Shown here piece after piece: positions 45,626 through 52,457 of a stretch of DNA of 64,000 nt. Within the stretch, counting starts at the first letter, position 1, and every line of letters begins with the position of its first letter. The stretch comes from an uncultured bacterium (GTDB lineage: Bacteria; Hydrogenedentota; Hydrogenedentia; Hydrogenedentales; CAILVY01), in contig CALEDJ010000025.1 of the NCBI GenBank assembly GCA_937951485.1, positions 29,346-93,345 of the forward strand. Reading direction: 5' to 3'. The position numbers were made by a program, and so were the translations under genes. The notes under the pieces are model-generated. The model did not search any database. It saw only the letters and a list, made by a program, of their open reading frames with translations, and had not been told where the DNA came from.

Positions 45626-47137
45626 ATGTCGCGGCGCACCAAGATCGTCTGCACCATCGGGCCGGCCTCCAGGAAACGGGAGACCATCCGGCGCCTGATT
45701 GACGCCGGGATGGATGTCGCCAGACTTAACTTTTCCCACGGAGACCACGCGGAACATGAAGAAACCTTCGGCCACATCCGTGCGACCAGCGAGACGCTCG
45801 AAGCGCACGTTGCGGTCATGATGGACCTTCAAGGCCCGAAAATCCGCATGGGCCGAATGAAAGACACGGAGGATGTCGAACTTGAAAAGGGCGCACCCGT
45901 CACCATCACCACCGACGACGTCCTGGGCGATGCGCGGCGTATCTCCACCACATATCAGCATTTTCCGGCGGATGTGCGCCCCGGCGACCGGGTCTTGATT
46001 GCTGATGGCTCGGTGGAACTGCGTGTGTGTTCCGTGGAACCGCCGGACGTTCACTGCGAAGTGGTGCGCGGCGGTCTTGTCGGGCAGTACAAGGGCATCA
46101 ACCTGCCGGGAGTGCGTATTACGGAGCCGTCGCTCACCGAAAAAGACCGCGAGGACCTTGTGTTTGGCCTGTCGCTGGGGGTGGACTATGTGGCGTTGTC
46201 CTTTGTGCGTTCGCCGCAGGACCTCCGCGATATCCGCGCAGTGATAGACGCGGCGGGCGCGGATGTCGGGGTGATTGCGAAAATCGAGCGCCCGGAGGCG
46301 GTGCAATGTTTTGATGAAATTCTGCCGCTCTGTGACGGGATCATGATTGCGCGCGGCGACATGGGCGTCGAGATGTCTCTGGAGGCGGTGCCCGTGGTGC
46401 AGAAACGCCTGATTCGCGCCTGCAACGAACACGGCATCCCCGTCATCACCGCCACGCAGATGCTGGAGTCCATGACGCGCGATTCAAGGCCCACCCGCGC
46501 GGAGGTCGGCGATGTCGCCAACGCCGTTTTCGACGGCACGGATGCCGTAATGCTTTCCGCTGAAACCGCTTCCGGACGATATCCTGTCGAGGCGTGCGCA
46601 ACGATGGCGGGCATCGCGCGCGAAGCCGACGAGGAAATGGGGCGGACCATGTCCGAAGCGCGTTGGGGCTGGTTGCGGGCGGCCAGTTTGCGTCATCGGA
46701 ACAAAATCTCTCCGGAAGATAAACAGACGCCACAGGAGCTTTTCGCGGGCTCGCTGGGGCTTGCTGTTGCGCAGATGGCCGGCGCGCTGCGCGCGCGGTG
46801 CATCGTGTGTTATACAAGTTCCGGCTACACCGCCGCCGCAATCGCGCGCTACCGCCCGACAGCGCCCATCTTCGCCATCACCGACCATCCGTCGGCGTGC
46901 AGGCGGTGCGCCCTGCACTGGGGCGTCGCCGCATGCTGCGCCGAGGAAGTGGACGGTATCGAGGCCATGTTTGCGCAGGTGGACCGCCTGATGATTGAGA
47001 AACATCTGGCCGAACCGGGAGACACGGTGATCATCGCTGCGGGAACGCCGCTGCCCGTCGCGGGACGCGCAAACCTGCTTAAACTGCACACCGTCGGGGA
47101 AAGCGCCAGCGGGGTCGAGGAGCCGCAGACGGCGTGA
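45626..47137 (+). CDS. pyk: pyruvate kinase
   Basis: 503 residues. It has RTKIVCTIGPASRKRETI, MDVARLNFSHG, MMDLQGPKIRMG, the catalytic Lys in VIAKIERPEAV, metal ligands in IMIARGDMGVEM and the signature PVITATQMLESM. The C-terminal allosteric domain is complete. The enzyme makes ATP and pyruvate from phosphoenolpyruvate. The ATG at 45626 follows GGTGGGAG and lies 3 nt after the aspartate kinase stop. Its own stop (TGATG) overlaps the start of the methyltransferase. Coupling a glycolytic enzyme to aspartate-family and bacillithiol genes is uncommon. Confidence 0.95.
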   Translation: MSRRTKIVCTIGPASRKRETIRRLIDAGMDVARLNFSHGDHAEHEETFGHIRATSETLEAHVAVMMDLQGPKIRMGRMKDTEDVELEKGAPVTITTDDVLGDARRISTTYQHFPADVRPGDRVLIADGSVELRVCSVEPPDVHCEVVRGGLVGQYKGINLPGVRITEPSLTEKDREDLVFGLSLGVDYVALSFVRSPQDLRDIRAVIDAAGADVGVIAKIERPEAVQCFDEILPLCDGIMIARGDMGVEMSLEAVPVVQKRLIRACNEHGIPVITATQMLESMTRDSRPTRAEVGDVANAVFDGTDAVMLSAETASGRYPVEACATMAGIAREADEEMGRTMSEARWGWLRAASLRHRNKISPEDKQTPQELFAGSLGLAVAQMAGALRARCIVCYTSSGYTAAAIARYRPTAPIFAITDHPSACRRCALHWGVAACCAEEVDGIEAMFAQVDRLMIEKHLAEPGDTVIIAAGTPLPVAGRANLLKLHTVGESASGVEEPQTA

Positions 47138-47910
47138 TGAGCGATAGCCGGAATGAAGAACCAGTTGTCCCGAAGGACTGGTATGAGGATGCCTTTGGCG
47201 CGTTCTATCCCGTCATCTATGCTCACCGAACCGTGGAATCTGCGGCGAAAGAAGCGGCGTTCGCGGCGGCGCAAACGCAACTTTCTTCCGGCGACACGCT
47301 TCTGGACCTCTGCTGCGGAAACGGCCGGCATCTGGCGCATCTGGTCCCCCGCGCCGGGCGTTCCGTCGGCGTGGACTATTCGCCGCCATTGCTGCGCCTG
47401 GCACATTGCAACGCCCCGGGCGCGCTTCTCTTGCGTGCGGACATGCGTGCCCTGCCGTTTGTGGAATACTTCAACGTCGTTGTCAATTTCTTCACCAGTT
47501 TCGGGTATTTTACGGAAGACCGGGACAATCGGGCCGTACTTTCCGCCATGTGCCAGGTGTTGCGACCGCAGGGCCGATATTTCCTGGACTACCTGAATCC
47601 CGTCCATGTGGAGACCGAATTGCATCCGCACACAACGCGCCATCTCGGAAAATACCGTATCGAGGAAAACCGCTGGATTGATCGCGCCGCCCGCCGCGTC
47701 AATAAGGTTACTCAGGTGTGGCTGCATGGCGACTGCGTGGCGCAGACCACCGAATCAGTGCGCATGTATTCTCTGGATGAGATGGAGGCGATGCTCGTCG
47801 GGGCGGGTCTTGAAATTGATCGCATCTTTGGCGATTATGACGGCGCTTCATTTTTCAATGACCGGCCGCGGATGATCATCATCGGCCACAGGGGACGTCA
47901 TGGCGCGTGA
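47137..47910 (+). CDS. class I SAM-dependent methyltransferase
   Basis: 257 residues. The Rossmann-type SAM motif is TLLDLCCGNGRHLAHL, with SVGVDYSPPLL holding the acidic residue that binds the SAM ribose, then LLRADMRALPFVEYFNVVVN and VLRPQGRYFLDYLNP. The substrate is unknown. Its position between pyruvate kinase and bshC, overlapping bshC by 11 nt, suggests a link to bacillithiol or to detoxification, but general methylation is equally possible. The ATG at 47137 shares bases with the pyruvate kinase stop. Confidence 0.82.
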   Translation: MSDSRNEEPVVPKDWYEDAFGAFYPVIYAHRTVESAAKEAAFAAAQTQLSSGDTLLDLCCGNGRHLAHLVPRAGRSVGVDYSPPLLRLAHCNAPGALLLRADMRALPFVEYFNVVVNFFTSFGYFTEDRDNRAVLSAMCQVLRPQGRYFLDYLNPVHVETELHPHTTRHLGKYRIEENRWIDRAARRVNKVTQVWLHGDCVAQTTESVRMYSLDEMEAMLVGAGLEIDRIFGDYDGASFFNDRPRMIIIGHRGRHGA

Positions 47911-49465
47911 TTTCTGGGAGGATTACTGCGGGGAAAACCCGGCGCTCATGTCCTTCTTCGCCGGTTCGCCGCGCAGTATCGGCGCCGGGGTGACAACCGC
48001 GCCCCATTGGAATCAGGACCTATTGCAGGCTGTCTTGCAATATCAGTCGCGCCTCGGACTGAGCCGCACCTGCGATGACAACGCGGCGGTCATCATCACC
48101 GGACAGCAACCCGGACTGCTTGCGGGTCCCATGTTTACGATCTATAAGGCGATGACGGCGGTGCTGCTTGCCGGGCAAACCGCGGGAAAGACGGGCCGAC
48201 CGTGCGTGCCGGTATTCTGGGTCGCCGCCGATGACCATGATTTCGAAGAGGTGCGGTCCGTTCATCTGCTGGGCAGGAAGCATGAGCGCATAACGCTGCA
48301 ATATGATCCCGATGAGGCGGCCATGGTGGACGCCATGCCGATGCACCGCCTGCCGCTGTCGCAATCACTGCATGAGATCATTGACGAGGCGACCCGCGTA
48401 ACGACAGGTTCGGAATGCCGCGCGGAAATCGCGGCATTTCTCCATGAATCGCTGGATGCGTCGGCATCCATGGCGGATTGGTTCGCGACGATCATGGCGC
48501 GGTTGTTTCGGGATACGCCGTTGCTGGTCTTTACGCCGGCGCTGCCGGCGGCGCGCGCGGCGTGCCTGCCCATTCTGGAAAAAGAAATCGCCGAACCACT
48601 GGAAACCACGCGTCTGCTGCGCGAAACAGGAGACCGTCTTCGAGCGCTAGACTATGCCGTGCAACTCATCAAATCGCCCAGTCAATGCGCATTCTTCATA
48701 GAGATGGGCGGCCGCCGACGGCGGGTCTGCTTCGAGAAGGAACGTTTCGTCATCCCCGATGAAGCCATCTCCTGCACGCCGGATGAAATGCGCACCATGC
48801 TCCACGCCGCGCCGGAACGCTTCAGTCCCAACGCCGCCCTGCGATGCGTCGTGCAGCAGGCCCTTTTTCCCGTTGCTGTTTGCGTGGTGGGGCCGGGCGA
48901 GTTGGCCTACTGGGCGCAGTTGAAGCCGGTCTTTGAACGCCATGACCTGCCGATGCCCATCCTTTATCCCCGCATGCGCGGCGCACTCGTGCGTCTGAAA
49001 ACCGCCAAATTGTTGCGAAAATTCGGTTTTTCGATTGAGGACGCCACATTGCCGGAGGAAACACTGGTGGACCGCGCGCTGCGCGCGGAATACTCCGGCG
49101 ATGCGCTGGCGGCATTGGCGCGCAGAAAACTGGAACTGGGGGCCGTCTTACAGGGATTGGAACACGACCTGGAAACGCTGGGCGCGGCCAAGGCGCCTGC
49201 ACCGCTTATTGCCGGTATGTCGGAACGCCTTATGGAAGGCATGAAGAGAATAGAACAGGCGCTCTTGCATCTGGACGCCGTGAAAACAGAGGCCATCCGC
49301 CGCCAGGTGCGCCGCATCCAAACGGAACTGGCCCCGGACCAGAAGCCGCAGGAACGCATCTATTCGCCCTTTTCTTTTCTCTTTGAGCAGGGATGGGATT
49401 TCGTCCCCCGATTGTTGCATGCTATGGACGTAAACCGTTGCGACATGCAGGAGGTGGCATTGTGA
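47900..49465 (+). CDS. bshC: bacillithiol synthase BshC (cysteine-adding enzyme)
   Basis: 521 residues, close to the 530-540 of Bacillus BshC. Family signatures are AVIITGQQPGLLAGPMFTIY, PVFWVAADDHDFEEVR and, later, SIEDATLPEETLVDRAL, with a C-terminal coiled coil (about 400-470, LERDLETLG-like). BshC joins cysteine to GlcN-malate, the final step of bacillithiol synthesis in the cytoplasm. The ATG at 47900 (AGGGGA upstream) overlaps the methyltransferase gene, and its stop overlaps the bshB1 GTG. With bshB1 and bshA downstream the full pathway is present. Confidence 0.92.
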   Translation: MARDFWEDYCGENPALMSFFAGSPRSIGAGVTTAPHWNQDLLQAVLQYQSRLGLSRTCDDNAAVIITGQQPGLLAGPMFTIYKAMTAVLLAGQTAGKTGRPCVPVFWVAADDHDFEEVRSVHLLGRKHERITLQYDPDEAAMVDAMPMHRLPLSQSLHEIIDEATRVTTGSECRAEIAAFLHESLDASASMADWFATIMARLFRDTPLLVFTPALPAARAACLPILEKEIAEPLETTRLLRETGDRLRALDYAVQLIKSPSQCAFFIEMGGRRRRVCFEKERFVIPDEAISCTPDEMRTMLHAAPERFSPNAALRCVVQQALFPVAVCVVGPGELAYWAQLKPVFERHDLPMPILYPRMRGALVRLKTAKLLRKFGFSIEDATLPEETLVDRALRAEYSGDALAALARRKLELGAVLQGLEHDLETLGAAKAPAPLIAGMSERLMEGMKRIEQALLHLDAVKTEAIRRQVRRIQTELAPDQKPQERIYSPFSFLFEQGWDFVPRLLHAMDVNRCDMQEVAL

Positions 49466-50172
49466 GCATGGATGTTCTGGCGGTCGGCGCGCATCCCGAC
49501 GACCTCGAAATCGGCGTGGGGGGACTGCTGCATCAGTTAACGCGACGCGGATTGCACATAGCCATGCTTGACCTGACACGCGGCGAGATGGGTACCCGAG
49601 GCACTCCGGAACTGCGCGCCCGCGAAGCCGACGCGGCAGCGCGGCTTCTGGGGGTATCCATCCGAGAAAACGCCGGGTTGCCCGACGGTGCCGTTGCCAA
49701 TACCACGGAACAGCAGCGCGCAGTGATCCCGTTCATCCGCAAGCATCGCCCCCGTCTGATATTGGCTCCCATGTCCCCGGACCGCCATCCCGACCACGCC
49801 GCCGCGCATCACCTTGTGTACGATGCGAATTATTTTTCCGGGCTGGCCCGTATTGACACCGGCCAGGAACCATATCGCTGTTCGGCAATATGGTATTACC
49901 ATCCCTACACTGAATCCGCGATCCCGTTGTTTGTCGTGGACATCTCCGAGGACTACGAGGCGAAGGTCGCCGCACTCCGTGCCCATGCCTCGCAATTCTT
50001 CAACCCCGACTTCGACGGACCGCCAACCTATATTTCTTCCAAGGTATTCTGGGACAGTATCCACACCCGCGCCGCGTACTGGGGTTCGCGCATCGGCGCG
50101 CGCTACGGCGAAGCGCTCTACGCCGACGCCCCCGTCCGGATGGATGTCGCACACTTCCTGCGGTCAATATAA
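49462..50172 (+). CDS. bshB1: bacillithiol deacetylase BshB1 (PIG-L family)
   Basis: 236 residues. The LmbE/PIG-L fold shows VLAVGAHPDDLEIGVGG (zinc ligands His and Asp), TRGEMGTRGTPELR, and SPDRHPDHAAAHHLV (third zinc ligand region). It removes the acetyl group from GlcNAc-malate to give GlcN-malate. The GTG at 49462 overlaps the bshC stop (GTGA) and has GAGG about 7 nt upstream; the ATG at 49468 is an alternative. The RGTPELRAREA and SIHTRAAYWGSRIGA segments resemble BshB1 rather than the general BshB2 group. Confidence 0.92.
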   Translation: MSMDVLAVGAHPDDLEIGVGGLLHQLTRRGLHIAMLDLTRGEMGTRGTPELRAREADAAARLLGVSIRENAGLPDGAVANTTEQQRAVIPFIRKHRPRLILAPMSPDRHPDHAAAHHLVYDANYFSGLARIDTGQEPYRCSAIWYYHPYTESAIPLFVVDISEDYEAKVAALRAHASQFFNPDFDGPPTYISSKVFWDSIHTRAAYWGSRIGARYGEALYADAPVRMDVAHFLRSI

Positions 50173-50222
50173 CATTGAGCGACTTTGCAGTTCAGCCAAC
50201 ATCAGAGATGGAAATGGACAGT

Positions 50223-51380
50223 ATGAAGATTGGGATCACTTGTCATCCTTCCGCGGGCGGGAGCGGCATCATGGCGACGGAACTCGGCCTGGCATTGGCG
50301 GAGCGGGGCCATGTCGTGCACTTCGTCACCGAGGACGCGCCGTTCCGGCTCAAGGGTTTCCACGAAAATGTCTTTGCCCACTACGTCAGCGCCGTGGCCT
50401 ATCCGCTCTTCCGCACGCCGCCCTATTCCCTCTCGCTGGCCGCCAAAATCTGCGAGGTTGCCGAGGAACACGAAATAGACCTGTGGCACGCGCACTATGC
50501 CATCCCCAACGCCGCCGCCGCCATTTTCGCGCGCGAGATGCTGCCGCCGGACCGCCGATTCTGTCTGGTGACCACGCTGCACGGGACTGACATCACCCTT
50601 GTGGGCAGCGACCCGTCGTTCCATCGCGTCACACGCTACGCTATGCTGAAAAGTTGCGCGGTGACCGCCGTGTCGGACTGGCTGCGCCGGGAGACGGAGC
50701 GCGAGTTCGCTCTGGAACGCGCCATCCATGTCATCCCCAATTTTGTGGACCAGGACAAGTTCGTGCCGAATCCCAATCAAAAATGCCCGTTCGCGCGCGA
50801 AGACGAAAAAGTCATCATGCACATTTCGAATTTCCGGCCCGTCAAGCGCGTCACCGATGTTGTCCGAGTCTTCAAGCGAATCCTGGACCGTGTTCCCGCG
50901 CGGCTGATAATGGTGGGGGAGGGACCGGAACGCCTCTCCGCGGTCGGCGTGGCCAAACAACTTGGCATCACGGACAAAATCACCTGCCTCGGAAATTACG
51001 AGAACATAGAATACCTGCTGCCGGCAGCCGACCTCGTCATTCAGCCCAGCGAGCACGAAAGTTTCGGACTCGTGCCGCTCGAAGCCATGTCCTGCGAAAC
51101 CCCCGTCATCGGCACCCGCAGCGGCGGCATCGCCGAAGTCGTCGAACATGGCGTCACCGGCTACCTCTGCGAAGTCGGCGACATCGAAGCAATGGTCCAC
51201 TGCGCCCTGGAAGTCTTGCTCGACCCCGCCAAAGCACGCACCATGGGCCGCAGTGCACGCCAACGCGCCATAGAACGCTTCAGCAAGGAAAAGATTGTGG
51301 CGGAATACGAAGCGATGTACACCCAATCCCTGGAAAACCATCGCCGCGTCCTGGCATGTCAGGATAGTCCCCATTGGTGA
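50223..51380 (+). CDS. bshA: N-acetyl-alpha-D-glucosaminyl L-malate synthase BshA
   Basis: 385 residues, GT4 glycosyltransferase of the bacillithiol pathway. The N-terminus MKIGITCHPSAGGSGIMATE is the BshA hallmark. Also seen are LVTTLHGTDITLVGSDPSF, HISNFRPVKRVTDVV and the sugar-nucleotide-binding EX7E segment in PSEHESFGLVPLEAMSCETP. It transfers GlcNAc from UDP-GlcNAc to L-malate. The start is the ATG at 50223, matching the family N-terminus. Earlier in-frame starts (50175, 50214) would only add unconserved residues. It is the last gene of the lysC-pyk-methyltransferase-bshC-bshB1-bshA unit. Confidence 0.93.
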   Translation: MKIGITCHPSAGGSGIMATELGLALAERGHVVHFVTEDAPFRLKGFHENVFAHYVSAVAYPLFRTPPYSLSLAAKICEVAEEHEIDLWHAHYAIPNAAAAIFAREMLPPDRRFCLVTTLHGTDITLVGSDPSFHRVTRYAMLKSCAVTAVSDWLRRETEREFALERAIHVIPNFVDQDKFVPNPNQKCPFAREDEKVIMHISNFRPVKRVTDVVRVFKRILDRVPARLIMVGEGPERLSAVGVAKQLGITDKITCLGNYENIEYLLPAADLVIQPSEHESFGLVPLEAMSCETPVIGTRSGGIAEVVEHGVTGYLCEVGDIEAMVHCALEVLLDPAKARTMGRSARQRAIERFSKEKIVAEYEAMYTQSLENHRRVLACQDSPHW

Positions 51381-51397
51381 ATGTCCTCGCCATCTCG

Positions 51398-51501
51398 TTG
51401 CAATGCTCCCGCGGTGCAATGTACTCATCGCGGCGCTCCGCGCCAGAAAAGCAAAGGCCACAACGTCTTGCATGCACTACCGCGCGGCGCTGGAGCGCCG
51501 C
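51398..51501. repeat. hairpin-rich segment after bshA
   Basis: A GTTGCAATGCTCCCGCGGTGCAAT stem-loop (51398-51420) resembles the GTTGC-type hairpins at 12034 and 32274. A perfect GCGGCGCT-GG-AGCGCCGC hairpin occupies 51484-51501. These may serve at the end of the operon, but no T-run follows. Confidence 0.5.
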
Positions 51502-51550
51502 CACAGGGCGTGACACCGCCAGAATGGTGTGATGAGATCGTCTGTGTCCG

Positions 51551-51649
51551 GAGGCATTTGCAAAATGGGCGTTTCGGACCTCAGTTCCACAAAAATCCCG
51601 CATATTTCATGTTCTTGAACGCAAAAATGGGCCGTTTCGGAAATGCCTC
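51551..51649. repeat. GCATTTGC-type inverted-terminus element, copy 3
   Basis: Termini GAGGCATTT (51551-51559) and AAATGCCTC (51641-51649) are exact complements. The interior matches the reverse complement of copy 2 (41064-41159) over most of its length. It lies directly upstream of the vapBC promoter. Confidence 0.75.
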
Positions 51650-51663
51650 GTCTATGGCAGTGC

Positions 51664-51692
51664 TTGACATTTTCCCATATCCATGGTATGGT
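51664..51692 (+). promoter_or_regulatory. sigma-70-like promoter of vapBC, leaderless
   Basis: TTGACA (51664-51669), a 17-bp spacer and TATGGT (51687-51692). The expected start point falls at about 51699-51700, on the ATG of the antitoxin, so the mRNA may be leaderless; indeed no ribosome binding site precedes that ATG. CCATAT occurs at 51676 and 51695-51700, possibly operator half-sites. Confidence 0.6.
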
Positions 51693-51699
51693 TTTCCAT

Positions 51700-51924
51700 A
51701 TGAAGACGACATTGAATATCAGCGACAGTGTGATGCGGGCATTGAAGCGCGAAGCGGCAAAACAGGGGAAAACCATGTCGGAACTTGTGGAAGCGGCGCT
51801 GCGGGCGTTGTTGGCGGATCCCCCGAAAAATGAGGAGTTGCCGCCTTTGCCGGCATTCAACAGCGGAGGGGCGCGGGTGAATGTCGCCAACCGCGATGCA
51901 TTGTACGACGTGATGGAGCGCTGA
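51700..51924 (+). CDS. vapB: VapB-type antitoxin (ribbon-helix-helix)
   Basis: 74 residues. The N-terminal MKTTLNISDSVMRALKREAA stretch has the strand-helix-helix pattern of RHH antitoxins, followed by GKTMSELVEAALRALL. The C-terminal tail, unstructured and rich in Pro/Asn, would wrap around the toxin. The ATG at 51700 is used because the family N-terminus starts there and the promoter fits a leaderless start. The toxin GTG begins 2 nt after its stop. As in other VapBC pairs it probably represses its own promoter. Confidence 0.85.
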   Translation: MKTTLNISDSVMRALKREAAKQGKTMSELVEAALRALLADPPKNEELPPLPAFNSGGARVNVANRDALYDVMER

Positions 51925-51926
51925 CG

Positions 51927-52361
51927 GTGTTCGTTGTTGACACCAACATCCTGCTATATGCGGCAGATGGCGACTCGCCGAACCACGCAGTTTGCCGGAA
52001 TCTGCTTGAGACATGGCGCCGCCAGCGGACTCCCTGGTATCTCACGTGGGGGATAGTCTACGAGTTTCTTCGCGTCTCCACCCATCCCAATGTGTTTCGT
52101 AATCCGTTCTCGGCGCGCGACGCCTCGCGTTTTCTGATGGCGGTGCTGGCTTCCCCAAGCCTCGGACTGCTGACTGAAACCTCCCGACACGAGGCGATTC
52201 TGAGCGAAATGATCGAAGCCCTTCCGGCGCTTCGCGGAAATCTTATGTTTGACGCCCACGTCGTCGCGCTGATGCGGGAACACGGCATACGCACCATCTA
52301 TACGCACGACGCCGATTTCCACCGATTCCCGGACCTGACCGTGACCGACCCGACACAATAG
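51927..52361 (+). CDS. vapC: VapC-type PIN-domain ribonuclease toxin
   Basis: 144 residues. PIN-domain acidic residues are seen in FVVDTNILLYA (Asp5), YEFLRV (Glu), NLMFDAHVVALMREHG (Asp) and THDADFHRF (Asp). It is a Mg2+-dependent RNase, in many cases specific for tRNA, held inactive by the VapB antitoxin. It starts with a GTG 2 nt after the antitoxin stop. It sits between the bacillithiol operon and a GH127 gene, with a repeat element just upstream, consistent with mobile placement. Confidence 0.9.
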   Translation: MFVVDTNILLYAADGDSPNHAVCRNLLETWRRQRTPWYLTWGIVYEFLRVSTHPNVFRNPFSARDASRFLMAVLASPSLGLLTETSRHEAILSEMIEALPALRGNLMFDAHVVALMREHGIRTIYTHDADFHRFPDLTVTDPTQ

Positions 52362-52457
52362 GCGCAACAGGTTCTGGGGTTGCCCTCCCCGGCTTTACCA
52401 TCTGGACAAGCCTGTGGTTTGCAGAAGCGCTTTGAGAGCAAAAGGGGAAATCCCAAT

